From Dactylosporangium sp. AC04546 (GTDB taxonomy: Bacteria; Actinomycetota; Actinomycetes; Mycobacteriales; Micromonosporaceae): DNA of 64,000 nucleotides. The position numbers were made by a program, and so were the translations under genes. Below, piece after piece: positions 24,524 to 33,209 of this stretch. The notes under the pieces are model-generated. The model had not been told where the DNA came from. It made no database searches and worked only from the letters and a program-made list of their open reading frames with translations. How positions within the stretch are numbered: position 1 is the stretch's first letter; the number at the start of each line of letters is the position of its first letter. The DNA lies in NCBI RefSeq assembly GCF_022095675.1, contig NZ_JAHYSG010000040.1:29077-93076 (forward strand). Reading direction: 5' to 3'.

Positions 24524-25446
24524 TGCGCCGCAGGCTCATCCGCGTCGGGGGGCAGGTCGCCGGGCTGGTCGTGGTGACGCTGGGCATCCTGAGCCTGCTC
24601 TTCTTCATCATCCGGCTCTCCGGCGACCCGGCCGCCATCCTGGCCGGCCCGGGCGCCAGTCCGGAGCAGATCGACCAGACGCGGCACGCGCTCGGCCTCG
24701 ATCGTCCATTGTGGATGCAGTACCGCGAGTTCCTCGCCGACACGCTCACCCTGCGCCTCGGCGACTCGCTGCTCACCCAGCGCCCCGCGCTGGACATGGT
24801 GCTCGACCGGCTGCCGGCGACGCTGCTGCTCGCCGGCAGCACCCTGCTCACGGTCCTGGTCGTCGCGGTGCCGGTCGGCGCGTTCGCCGCCCGGTACCAC
24901 GGCCGGCTCGGCGGCCGGGCCGTCGCGCTGCTCACCGCGGTCGTGCAGGCGGTGCCGAACTTCCTGCTCGGCATCGGCCTGATCTGGCTCTTCTCGCTGT
25001 ACCTCGGCTGGCTGCCCACCTTCGGGTCGGGCACCGCCGCGCAGCTCGTCCTGCCGACGCTGACCCTCGCCGCGTTCACCGGCGCCCGGGTCGCCCGGCT
25101 GCTGCGCACCGAGCTGCTCGAGGACGCGGGCGCCGACTGGATGCGCACCGCCCGCGCCAAGGGCGTGCCGGGCCTGCGCATCCTCGTCCGCCACGCGCTG
25201 CGCCACGCAGCGTTGCCGGTGCTCGCGCTGCTCACCGTGGAGGTGTCGTACCTCGTGTCGGGCGCGGTCGTCGTCGAGACCCTGTACGCGTACGGCGGCA
25301 TCGGCAAGCAGCTCGTCGACGCCGTGTTCAACCGCGACTACCCGGTCGTGCAGGCGACCGTCCTGGTCGTCGCCGTGGGCGTCATCGTCATCAACGCGGT
25401 CGGAGAGTGGCTCATGGGTGTGCTCGACCCGAGGACGACGGCATGA
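24523..25446 (+). CDS. Peptide-type ABC transporter permease (DppB/OppB type)
   Basis: This 307-residue permease has an N-terminal helix, the TM_PBP1 N-terminal motif GASPEQIDQTRHALGLDRPL, and the EAA-loop signature ARLLRTELLEDAGADWMRTARAKG (about residues 190-213) that contacts the ATPase. It forms half of the membrane channel. The start overlaps the stop of the binding protein gene, and the stop is in the ATGA that opens intercistronic element copy 2. Confidence 0.93.
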   Translation: MRRRLIRVGGQVAGLVVVTLGILSLLFFIIRLSGDPAAILAGPGASPEQIDQTRHALGLDRPLWMQYREFLADTLTLRLGDSLLTQRPALDMVLDRLPATLLLAGSTLLTVLVVAVPVGAFAARYHGRLGGRAVALLTAVVQAVPNFLLGIGLIWLFSLYLGWLPTFGSGTAAQLVLPTLTLAAFTGARVARLLRTELLEDAGADWMRTARAKGVPGLRILVRHALRHAALPVLALLTVEVSYLVSGAVVVETLYAYGGIGKQLVDAVFNRDYPVVQATVLVVAVGVIVINAVGEWLMGVLDPRTTA

Positions 25447-25532
25447 GCGGTTCCGGAGCGAAGCGGAGGAGGCCGCTCATCATGGGCTCAGGGTGGAACT
25501 CATGCGGCCGGAGCGGAGCGGAGGTCGCATGA
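25443..25532 (+). repeat. 86-bp intercistronic element, copy 2, between ATGA junctions
   Basis: The element is the same length as copy 1 at 2082-2171 and differs at 5 of 89 positions. It sits between the two permease genes, begins at the ATGA of the upstream stop and ends at the ATGA of the downstream start. It keeps the inverted repeat ATGAGCGG / CCGCTCAT and the GGAGG at 25520-25524. The 29-codon frame is also open. Three of the four codons that differ between copies change the residue, which suggests that the RNA or DNA rather than a peptide is conserved. Confidence 0.9.
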
Positions 25533-26329
25533 GGTGGCTCGCGCTGTCCGGGCTCCTGGCCCTGGTGCTGGCGGCGGTGCTGGCCGGGCCGCTCACCGGG
25601 CACGACCCGATCGCCCAGCACCTCGGCGACCGGCTGCTGCCCCCGGGCACCGCCGGGCACCTGCTCGGCACCGACGACAAGGGCCGCGACGTGCTCGCCC
25701 GCACCCTCTACGGCGCGCGGGTGTCGCTGCTCGTCGGGTTCGTCGCCGCCACCGCCGCCAGCGCGTTCGGGCTGCTGCTCGGCCTGCTCGCCGGCTACTA
25801 CGGCGGCTGGGCCGACCGGATCGTCACCCGGGCCGGCGACGTGTGGATCGCGTTCCCGTTCCTCGTGCTGGCCGTCGCCACCCTCGCCGTCGCCGGGTCC
25901 GACCTGTGGATCCTGGTGTCGCTGCTGGCCCTGGCCGGGTGGGTCACGCCGACGCGGGTCACCCGCAGCCTGGTGCGGCGGCTCCGGGGCGCCGACCACG
26001 TGCAGGCGGCGATCGGCCTCGGCGCCGGCGACGCGGGGGTGATCCGCAAGCACATCCTGCCCGCGGTACTGCCGGCGAACCTGGTCGTTTGGACCCTCAC
26101 GGTCGGGACGCTCATCCTCATCGAGGGCGGGCTGTCGTTCCTCGGCCTCGGGGTGCGCCCGCCGACCCCGTCGTGGGGCAACATGCTCAACGACGGCCGC
26201 GGGTTCCTCGAGATCGCCTGGTGGATGATCGCGGCGCCCGGCGTCGCGCTCACCCTCACCGTGCTGCTCACCAACCTGCTCGGCGACGCGCTGCGCGACC
26301 GCCTCGACGTCCGGCTCAGAGATCGTTGA
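25529..26329 (+). CDS. Peptide-type ABC transporter permease (DppC/OppC type)
   Basis: The 266-residue permease has an N-terminal helix, the DppC motif HLLGTDDKGRDVLARTLYGARVSLLVGF near residue 45, and the conserved C-terminal EGGLSFLGLGVRPPTPSWG. ATG 25529 is preferred to 25418: it follows the element's GGAGG, and the longer frame would translate the element and the tail of the preceding gene. It overlaps the ATPase gene by TGATG at 26327-26331. Confidence 0.94.
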   Translation: MRWLALSGLLALVLAAVLAGPLTGHDPIAQHLGDRLLPPGTAGHLLGTDDKGRDVLARTLYGARVSLLVGFVAATAASAFGLLLGLLAGYYGGWADRIVTRAGDVWIAFPFLVLAVATLAVAGSDLWILVSLLALAGWVTPTRVTRSLVRRLRGADHVQAAIGLGAGDAGVIRKHILPAVLPANLVVWTLTVGTLILIEGGLSFLGLGVRPPTPSWGNMLNDGRGFLEIAWWMIAAPGVALTLTVLLTNLLGDALRDRLDVRLRDR

Positions 26330-27243
26330 TGGGACCGCTGATGCTCGAACTCTCCAACGTCGTCGTGCAGACCCGCCGCGGGGTGCGCCTCGCCGACGGC
26401 GTCGACCTCACTGTCGGTGCCGGCGAGATCGTCGGCCTCGTCGGCGAGTCCGGCTCCGGCAAGACCGTCACCACCACCGCCGTGTTCGGCCTGGCCGGGC
26501 CCGGCGTGCGGGTCACCGGCGGTACCGCCACCCTCGACGGCGCCGACCTGGCGGGGTTGGATCTGCGCAAGGTCCGCGGGAGGGACGTCGGGTTCGTGTT
26601 CCAGGACCCCTCGACCGCCCTGCACCCGCTGCACCGCGTCGGCGACCAGATCGCCGAGGCCGCGAAGGTCCACGGCCGCCGGGTCGACGTGCGGGCCGCG
26701 CTCGCCGACGTCGGGGTGCCCGACCCGGCCCGGCGGGCCCGGCAGTACCCGCACGAGCTCTCCGGCGGCCTGCGCCAGCGGGTCGCGATCGCGATGGCCC
26801 TGGCCAACCGGCCCCGGCTCGTCGTCGCCGACGAGCCCACCACCGCGCTCGACGTCACCGTCCAGATGCAGGTGCTGCGGCTGCTCGACCGGCTGCGGGC
26901 CGAGGGCACCGCGACCCTGCTCATCACCCACGACCTGGGCCTGGTGGCGGAGATCGCCGACCGGGTCGCGGTGATGTACGCCGGGCGCATCGTCGAGACC
27001 GCCGCGGTCGCCGAGCTGTTCGCCGCGCCCCGGCACCCGTACACCCGCGCGCTGCTGGCCAGCCGGCCCGACCTGCGCGCCGGCCGCACCACCCTGCCGG
27101 TCATCGGCGGGGCCCCGCCGTCCCCGGCGAGCCGGCCGCCCGGCTGCGCGTTCCACCCGCGCTGCCCGGTCGTGCTGCCGCAGTGCCCGTCCGTCGTGCC
27201 GTCCTTCGTGGACGGTGTCGCCTGCCACGAGGTGCACTCATGA
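26329..27243 (+). CDS. Peptide-type ABC transporter ATP-binding protein (DppD/OppD type)
   Basis: This 304-residue ATPase shows Walker A GESGSGKTVTT (about 42-52), Q-loop FVFQDPSTALHPL, signature ELSGGLRQRVAIAMAL and Walker B VVADEPTTALD. The C-terminal oligopeptide-transporter extension has the cysteine cluster [14 protein letters not shown], a likely [4Fe-4S] site found in Opp/Dpp ATPases. It forms a heterodimer with the next gene product. Confidence 0.94.
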   Translation: MGPLMLELSNVVVQTRRGVRLADGVDLTVGAGEIVGLVGESGSGKTVTTTAVFGLAGPGVRVTGGTATLDGADLAGLDLRKVRGRDVGFVFQDPSTALHPLHRVGDQIAEAAKVHGRRVDVRAALADVGVPDPARRARQYPHELSGGLRQRVAIAMALANRPRLVVADEPTTALDVTVQMQVLRLLDRLRAEGTATLLITHDLGLVAEIADRVAVMYAGRIVETAAVAELFAAPRHPYTRALLASRPDLRAGRTTLPVIGGAPPSPASRPPGCAFHPRCPVVLPQCPSVVPSFVDGVACHEVHS

Positions 27244-28148
27244 GCGTTCTTGTCGTGGAAGATCTGGTCATGCGGTACGGCGGGCTCACCGCCGTCGACG
27301 GGGTGTCGCTCACCATCGCCGAGGGCGAGACGTACGCACTGGTGGGGGAGTCCGGCTGCGGCAAGTCCACCCTCGCCCGGTGCGCGGTGCGGCTGGCCAC
27401 CCCGACCGGCGGGCGGATCAGCGTCGCCGGCACCGACATCACCCGCGCGTCCCGCCGGGCGCTGCGCCCGCTGCGCGGCGGCTTCCAGCTGGTGTTCCAG
27501 GACCCGATGGCGTCGCTGGACCCGCGGCTCACCGTCCACGACGCCGTCGCCGAGGGCCCGCGCATCCACGGCCGCTACTCGCGGTCCGCGGTCGACGACC
27601 TGCTGGCCGAGGTCGGCCTGGACCCGTCCCTCGGCGAACGGCTGCCGCACCAGCTCTCCGGTGGCCAGCGGCAGCGCGTCGGCATCGCCCGCGCCCTGGC
27701 CCTGCGGCCGCGCCTGCTCGTGCTCGACGAGCCGGTCGCCTCGCTCGACGTGTCGGTGCAGGCCCAGGTGGTCAACCTGCTGCGCGACCTGCAGGACCGG
27801 CACGGCCTGGCCTACCTGTTCATCGCGCACGACCTCGCCGTCGTGGCCAGCCTCGCCCACCGGGTCGGGGTGATGTACCTCGGGCGCCTCGTCGAGGAGG
27901 GCCCCGCCGAGCAGGTCCTCACCGACCCGCGCCACCCGTACACGCGCGCCCTGGTGGATGCGATCCCGGTCGAGACACCGGCCGGCCGTCGCGACCGCCC
28001 GGTCCTGGCCGGTGAGCCGCCGAGCCCGGTCGACCGCCCGCCGGGCTGCGCGTTCCACCCGCGCTGCCCGATCGCCCGGCCGTCGTGTGCCGTCACTTCG
28101 CCGGTGCTGGCCGGCGAGGATCGCCGCGTCGCCTGTCCGCACGTCTGA
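27240..28148 (+). CDS. Peptide-type ABC transporter ATP-binding protein (DppF/OppF type)
   Basis: This 302-residue ATPase has Walker [14 protein letters not shown] (about 37-49), Q-loop [16 protein letters not shown], signature [16 protein letters not shown] and Walker [12 protein letters not shown]. It ends with the cysteine-rich extension [14 protein letters not shown]. The start overlaps the preceding stop by ATGA. It completes the transporter. The next gene follows after 11 nt with its own strong GAGGAGG, so the operon may continue to 29127. Confidence 0.94.
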   Translation: MSVLVVEDLVMRYGGLTAVDGVSLTIAEGETYALVGESGCGKSTLARCAVRLATPTGGRISVAGTDITRASRRALRPLRGGFQLVFQDPMASLDPRLTVHDAVAEGPRIHGRYSRSAVDDLLAEVGLDPSLGERLPHQLSGGQRQRVGIARALALRPRLLVLDEPVASLDVSVQAQVVNLLRDLQDRHGLAYLFIAHDLAVVASLAHRVGVMYLGRLVEEGPAEQVLTDPRHPYTRALVDAIPVETPAGRRDRPVLAGEPPSPVDRPPGCAFHPRCPIARPSCAVTSPVLAGEDRRVACPHV

Positions 28149-28159
28149 GGAGGTTCGTG

Positions 28160-28471
28160 ATGCACGTCGTCATCAGTCAGGCCTGGACGAAGGACGCCGG
28201 CGACCACGCCGACGCCTACGTGGCGCTGTCGGTGCGCTTCGCCGAGTTCTTCGCCGCACAGCCCGGCTTCCGCGGCCGCTGGCTGGTCCGCGACGTCGAG
28301 GACCCGACCCACTTCACCCACATCCGGATGTTCGACACGGTGGAGTCCTACGAGGCCGCCACCCGCACGCCCGGCTACGTCGAGCACACCGAGGCGATGT
28401 ACGAGCACCTCCGCCCGTACGACAGCTATCCCCGCACCATCGGCGAGGTCGTCCTGCAGGACCTGCCGTGA
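28160..28471 (+). CDS. Small dimeric alpha-beta barrel protein (ABM-like)
   Basis: This 103-residue protein has the ferredoxin-like layout of antibiotic-biosynthesis-monooxygenase (ABM) domains: an N-terminal HVVISQAWTK strand, FFAAQPGFRGRWLVRDVEDP, and FTHIRMFDTVESYEAATRTP. Such proteins act on small aromatic or quinone molecules, or as dimeric ligand binders; the substrate here is unknown. GAGGAGG lies 7 nt upstream of the ATG. The stop overlaps the esterase gene (GTGA), so both likely act on the same compound. Confidence 0.7.
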   Translation: MHVVISQAWTKDAGDHADAYVALSVRFAEFFAAQPGFRGRWLVRDVEDPTHFTHIRMFDTVESYEAATRTPGYVEHTEAMYEHLRPYDSYPRTIGEVVLQDLP

Positions 28472-29127
28472 CGACCTTCGTGCTCGTCCACGGCGCCTTC
28501 CGCGGCGGCTGGTCCTGGCAGCGGGTCCGCCGCCTGCTCACCGCGGCGGGCCACGAGGTCCTCACCCCGTCCCTGACCGGTATGGGCGACCGCCGGCACA
28601 CTCCGGCGACCGGCCTCGACACCTGGGCCCTGGACATCGCCACCCTGCTCGACGACGAGGACCTGGAGGATGTGGTACTGGCGGGGCACAGCCAGGGCGG
28701 CATCGCCATCGCGGCGGCGGCGCCGTTGTGCGCCGACCGGCTGGCCGGGCTGGTCTTCGTCGACGCCCCCGACCCGCTCCCCGGCGAACGGGCCGTCGAC
28801 CTCACCGGCCCGGCCCCCGACCTGCCGCGCTCGCTCGTGCTCCCGCCGTCGCCGGTCTCGCTGGACGACCCCGCGCTCACGGCGTGGATGAACGCCCGCC
28901 TGTGCCCGACCCCACTCGCGCCGTCCCTGGACCCGCTGCCCGAGCGCCCACCGGGCGTCCCACGCTCGTACGTCTTCTGCGCGCACACCCCCGCGGGCTA
29001 CCCGTCGTGGGTCACGAGGTCCCGCCTGGACGCGGCCGGCACCCCGTACACGGTCATCGACAGCGACCACGACGCACCCCTCACGCACCCCGCGGAGGTC
29101 GCCTCGGCACTGACTCAGCTCCGGTAG
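28468..29127 (+). CDS. Alpha/beta hydrolase (EstC-like esterase)
   Basis: This 219-residue hydrolase has an N-terminal oxyanion region TFVLVHGAFRGGWSWQRV, nucleophile elbow AGHSQGG (Ser about 74) and a likely catalytic His in DSDHDAPLTHP. The FRGGWSW segment is typical of EstC/salicylate-esterase-like proteins. Together with the ABM-like protein and the upstream uptake system it suggests uptake and cleavage of an ester-containing compound. The start is GTG 28468. The tail overlaps a decayed lipoprotein gene by 13 bp. Confidence 0.85.
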   Translation: MTTFVLVHGAFRGGWSWQRVRRLLTAAGHEVLTPSLTGMGDRRHTPATGLDTWALDIATLLDDEDLEDVVLAGHSQGGIAIAAAAPLCADRLAGLVFVDAPDPLPGERAVDLTGPAPDLPRSLVLPPSPVSLDDPALTAWMNARLCPTPLAPSLDPLPERPPGVPRSYVFCAHTPAGYPSWVTRSRLDAAGTPYTVIDSDHDAPLTHPAEVASALTQLR

Positions 29128-29670
29128 TCGCGCTCCGGGCACTCCTGGAGGCTGCCGAGGTCGGTGCAGCCGGCGGCGGCGTGCGGCACGAACGCGTACC
29201 GGCCGAAGCCGAGCAGCGTGGTGGCCACCTCCAGCCACACGCTGGACTGGTTCTGCCCGGCGTCGACGACCGCCGCGGCGGTGCCCACCGCGCACCGCAC
29301 GCTCGCGACCTCCCGTCGCCGTACGAGCCGACGACCGCCGCACCGGACACGCCGGCCTGCTGCTGCGGCAGCCGGTAGAGGTCGCCCCGGCCGGGCCGCT
29401 CGCCACGCAGGCACCGCACCTCGAGCGGCACCTCACCGCCGAACTCTCCGAACACCCCGGGGCGCCGCGGCCCACCCGGCTTCCACGGACACGCCGGTTG
29501 ACTCGGGACGGGCTCGCGGATCGGCTCGCCCCGGGCGACGGCGACCGGCTCGGTGCGGCGACGGCACTGGTCACGGCGGCCGACGGCGAGGGGGCCGCCG
29601 CCGGGCCGGACGAGCATCCGCCCAACGCGGCAACGACCCCGGCCACGAGGACCAGATGCTTGACGCTCAT
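29115..29670 (-). pseudogene. Frameshifted lipoprotein gene
   Basis: The pieces lie in three minus-strand frames. From ATG 29670 there is a lipoprotein signal (MSVKHLVLVAGVVAALGGCS, Cys19) and a Ser/Pro/Ala tether. In a second frame comes VFGEFGGEVPLEVRCLRGER, then DLYRLPQQQAGVSGAAVVGS. In a third comes AVVDAGQNQSSVWLEVATTL, and finally PHAAAGCTDLGSLQECPERD, ending at 29115. Joined, they make one plausible secreted protein with paired cysteines. Two shifts, near 29515 and 29310, break it. It is either a pseudogene or affected by sequence errors in GC-rich runs. Confidence 0.65.
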
Positions 29671-29796
29671 CGATGAATGGTGCCACCGCGACGCGAGCCT
29701 GGTTGCATGCCGGCGTGTCGGTGCTGACCGACTACTTCGCCGCGGGCGGACGACCTCGACCGCACATGATCGTGCTTTCGGTGTGATCATGGACGG

Positions 29797-30903
29797 GTGA
29801 GTGACGACGGTGGGTGGGTGGGGCTTGTGCCGCCGCGCGAGTCCGGGGAGCAGGAGCGGCTCGTCGCCGCCGCGGGCGGCGACGACCTCGCCACGGCCCT
29901 TGCGGCGGCGCCCAACGCGTTCTACGAGTCGCGGACCGGCCAGGACGAGGCGGCCGCCGTCGTGCTCGGGTGGCCGGCCGACCGGCGGCGCGGGGTGCTG
30001 CTGCGGCTGCACGACGAAGCCGTGCGCAGCGGCGGGCCACCCAGGTACGTCGTCGGCCCGCTTGTCGAACGCCTCGACCGCGGGCTGCGATGGTCTCGGG
30101 AAGACCTGGTCTGGATGCTGCACCGGGTGCGGGACGAGCTCGCCCTCGACGACGGCGAGGTGTACCAGCTGCCGGTCCGGGTCGCCGCCGCCCTCGGCGC
30201 CGCCGACCTGCGCGGGCTCGGTCCCGCGCTCGACGGGCTGCTCACCGAGCTCAGCCGCGGCCGACTGCCTGCCACGCTCCGCCGCGACCTCGCCGCCCGT
30301 CTCGGGCTGGTCGTCGAGCGGGTCACCGCCGCCGCCGTGCCGCCGCAGCTGCTGCATGCCGGGGACGCGTTCGGGCCGCTTGCCCGGGCGCGGCTTGCGG
30401 AGGTTCTCGGCGCCGACGGAGCACGGGAGGTACTGCTGCATGCCGCCTCCCTCACGAAGCCGACCCCGTCGAAAGCCTGGACCGCCGCGGCGCCCGCCGA
30501 CACCGCCGGGGTCGCCGGTGCGGTGCTCGACCTCTTCGCCGAGTTCGACGGGGCGTTGCACGCAGACAACGACAGCCTGCTGCGCGGGCTGACCTGCCTC
30601 GCCGCGCTCGACCCGGGCGACGCCGCCACGGAGCGGATCGGGCGGGCCGCGGGCGCGGCCGCGGCGGCGGATCCGCGGTGGGCCGGGTACCCGTACGCAC
30701 CGCGGACCGCGGCCGCCGCCGTCGAGATCCTCGCCGGGCGGGGCGGCGACGCGCCGCCCGCGGTGCTGTCCCGGCTGGCGTCGACGGTGCGGAACAAGGC
30801 GCTGCTCGGGCGGGTCCGGGCCGGCCTCGACCGGATCGCCGCGGGCCGGGCGGCCCCGACGGCGACGGACGGCGGACCTGAGGCCTCGGCGGTCGCGGGA
30901 TAG
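29797..30903 (+). CDS. Hypothetical alpha-helical protein
   Basis: This 368-residue protein is rich in Ala, Leu and Arg. It seems to be all helical, with repeated units such as GPLVERLDRGLRWSREDLVW, LGPALDGLLTELSRGRLP and LGRVRAGLDRIAAG that recall HEAT-like repeats. There is no signal peptide, membrane helix or catalytic motif. The GTG start at 29797 is the first in frame. No partner gene is nearby and I do not recognise the family. Frame-specific GC preference and length support a real gene. Confidence 0.6.
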   Translation: MSDDGGWVGLVPPRESGEQERLVAAAGGDDLATALAAAPNAFYESRTGQDEAAAVVLGWPADRRRGVLLRLHDEAVRSGGPPRYVVGPLVERLDRGLRWSREDLVWMLHRVRDELALDDGEVYQLPVRVAAALGAADLRGLGPALDGLLTELSRGRLPATLRRDLAARLGLVVERVTAAAVPPQLLHAGDAFGPLARARLAEVLGADGAREVLLHAASLTKPTPSKAWTAAAPADTAGVAGAVLDLFAEFDGALHADNDSLLRGLTCLAALDPGDAATERIGRAAGAAAAADPRWAGYPYAPRTAAAAVEILAGRGGDAPPAVLSRLASTVRNKALLGRVRAGLDRIAAGRAAPTATDGGPEASAVAG

Positions 30904-30998
30904 CCGTCGAGGTCGGCGAGGGCCCGGCGCGGCTGTGGTCGGCCCGTGAAACGTTCATGCGGCGACCGGCCGGTCCGGCCCGCATGCGCCGTCACACA

Positions 30999-31028
30999 TT
31001 GACATCCTTCAGCGACGCTTCCTAGTGT
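30999..31028 (+). promoter_or_regulatory. Sigma-70-type promoter of the cellulase gene
   Basis: TTGACA (30999-31004) and TAGTGT (31023-31028) are separated by 18 nt and lie about 50 nt before the cellulase start. The leader ends with CTGGAGGG, a good ribosome-binding site. No GC-rich CebR-type palindrome (TGGGAGCGCTCCCA-like) is visible in the 176-bp gap 30904-31079. Confidence 0.65.
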
Positions 31029-31079
31029 CCGGGCCCGCCGCCCGAAACGGGCGGGTTTCGACACCACCTGGAGGGCGTC

Positions 31080-33167
31080 ATGGCCGGCAGGCCGACATTC
31101 CGGGGCCGGCTGGCCGTCGCGATCGGGGCGGCCGTGGCCCTGCTCGCGGGGCTCGTCGCGGTCCTGTCCACCAACGCGTACGCGGCGGCCGGGTGCCGCG
31201 TCACGTACCGGGTCACCAGCCAGTGGCCGGGCGGGTTCACCGGCGACGTGGCCGTGACGAACCTCGGCGACCCGGTCACCGGGTGGACGCTGCAGTGGAC
31301 GTTCGGCGCCGGGCAGAGCGTCACCCAGGCCTGGAACGCGACCGTCACCGCGTCCGGTGCCCAGGTCACCGCGGTCAACGCCGGCTACAACGGCTCGATC
31401 GCGACCAACGCGACGGTGTCGTTCGGTTTCAACGGCTCGTGGACGGGCAGCAACCCCGTGCCGGCGTCGTTCACCCTGAACGGCACGACCTGCACCGGAG
31501 GCGTCACGTCACCCAGCGCTTCTCCCAGTGCGTCCCCCAGTACGTCCCCCAGCGCCTCGACGAGCCCGCAGCCCGGCAACGCCATGGCCGCCGTCGCCGC
31601 CATGCAGCCCGGCTGGAACCTCGGCAACAGCCTCGACGCGACCGGCGCCGACGAGACCTCGTGGGGCAACCCGCGGGTCACCGCCGCCCTCCTCGACAAC
31701 ATCCGCGCCCAGGGCTTCAACAGCATCCGCATCCCCGTCACCTGGGGCCAGCACATGGGCAGCGCCCCCGGCTACACCGTCGACGCGGCCTGGCTCGCCC
31801 GGGTCAAGGAGGTCGTCGACTGGGCCCTCGCCGACGGCTTCTACGTGGTGCTCAACGTCCACCACGACTCGTGGCAGTGGATCAACACGATGCCGTCGGA
31901 CCGCACCAACGTGCAGAACCGGTACAACGCGCTGTGGACGCAGCTCGCCGCCGCGTTCCGCACCTCCTCGCCGAAGCTGGTCCTCGAGAGCGTCAACGAG
32001 CCGCAGTTCACCGGCTCGTCCGGCGACGCCCAGAACGCCGAGCTCCTCGCGGCGCTGAACACCGAGTTCCGGCGCATCGTGCGCGCCTCCGGCGGCAACA
32101 ACGCGACCCGCCTGCTCGTCCTGCCGACCCTGCACACGTCGGCCGACCAGGCCCGCGTCGACGAGCTGACGGCCACGTTCAACCAGCTCGGCGACCCGAA
32201 CCTGATCGCGACCGTGCACTTCTACGGCTACTGGCCGTTCAGCGTCAACATCGCCGGCGGCACCCGCTTCGACTCGGCCGTCGAGCAGGACCTCGTCGGG
32301 CAGTTCGACCGCGTCGCGAACGCGTTCGTGTCGCGCGGCATCCCGGTCATCATCGGCGAGTACGGCCTGCTCGGCTTCGACCGGCACACCGGCACCATCG
32401 AGCAGGGCGAGAAGCTCAAGTTCTTCGAGTACCTCGGCTACTACGCCCGCTCGAAGAAGCTCACGACGATGCTGTGGGACAACGGCCAGCACTTCGGCCG
32501 CACCTCGTTCGCCTGGAGCGACCCGGAGCTGTTCGCGCAGATCAGGTCGAGCTGGACGACCCGCTCCGGCACCGCCTCGGCCGACTTCGTCTACGTGCCG
32601 AAGTCCGGCGCGGTCGCGGCGCAGACCCTCACGCTGAACCTCAACGGCACCACGTTGCAGGGCCTGCGCCAGGGCAGCACCGACCTGGTCCGCGGCACCG
32701 ACTACACCGTCTCCGGCAACCAGCTGACCCTGACCGCGAGCGCCCTGACGAGGCTCGTGGGCTCCCGGTCGTACGGCGTGAACGCCACACTCCAGGCAAG
32801 GTTCTCGGCCGGCGTCCCCTGGCGGATCAACATCATCACCTACGACCCGCCGCTGCTGTCGGCCGCGACCGGCACCACGGCCGCGTTCACCCTCCCGGCC
32901 CAGTTCCGCGGCGACCAGCTCGCCACGATGGAGGCGAAGTACGCCGACGGCAGCAACGCCGGCCCGCAGAACTGGACGTCGTTCAAGGAGTTCGACGTGA
33001 CCTTCGCCCCGGACTACACGGCGGGCACGATCACGCTGCGCCCGGCCTTCTTCGCCGAGGTCAACGACAACGCAAAGGTGACCCTGACGTTGCACTTCTG
33101 GAGCGGCACGAAGGTCACGTACTTCGTCACCAGGTCCGGCAGCACCGTGACCGGCAGCCTGTCCTGA
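31080..33167 (+). CDS. Secreted modular GH5 endoglucanase (CBM2-GH5-X2-CBM46)
   Basis: The 695-residue protein has a signal peptide (1 to about 36). A CBM2 cellulose-binding domain follows (about 37-138; CRVTYRVTSQWPGGFTGDVA and GWTLQWTFGAGQSV), then a Ser/Pro/Thr linker (about 140-160). The GH5 subfamily 4-like catalytic domain (about 165-500) has acid/base Glu307 in SVNEPQF and nucleophile Glu427 in IIGEYGLLG. An Ig-like X2 module (about 505-590; GTDYTVSGNQLTLTAS) and a C-terminal CBM46-like module (about 595-695) complete it. In related Bacillus enzymes X2-CBM46 helps bind beta-glucan and xyloglucan. It acts outside the cell on cellulose or mixed-linkage glucan. The linker is a likely substrate for the protein mannosyltransferase. 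Confidence 0.94.
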   Translation: MAGRPTFRGRLAVAIGAAVALLAGLVAVLSTNAYAAAGCRVTYRVTSQWPGGFTGDVAVTNLGDPVTGWTLQWTFGAGQSVTQAWNATVTASGAQVTAVNAGYNGSIATNATVSFGFNGSWTGSNPVPASFTLNGTTCTGGVTSPSASPSASPSTSPSASTSPQPGNAMAAVAAMQPGWNLGNSLDATGADETSWGNPRVTAALLDNIRAQGFNSIRIPVTWGQHMGSAPGYTVDAAWLARVKEVVDWALADGFYVVLNVHHDSWQWINTMPSDRTNVQNRYNALWTQLAAAFRTSSPKLVLESVNEPQFTGSSGDAQNAELLAALNTEFRRIVRASGGNNATRLLVLPTLHTSADQARVDELTATFNQLGDPNLIATVHFYGYWPFSVNIAGGTRFDSAVEQDLVGQFDRVANAFVSRGIPVIIGEYGLLGFDRHTGTIEQGEKLKFFEYLGYYARSKKLTTMLWDNGQHFGRTSFAWSDPELFAQIRSSWTTRSGTASADFVYVPKSGAVAAQTLTLNLNGTTLQGLRQGSTDLVRGTDYTVSGNQLTLTASALTRLVGSRSYGVNATLQARFSAGVPWRINIITYDPPLLSAATGTTAAFTLPAQFRGDQLATMEAKYADGSNAGPQNWTSFKEFDVTFAPDYTAGTITLRPAFFAEVNDNAKVTLTLHFWSGTKVTYFVTRSGSTVTGSLS

Positions 33168-33209
33168 CCGTCACCGCCCGGCCCGGCCCGGCCGTGATCC
33201 GCGACGACG

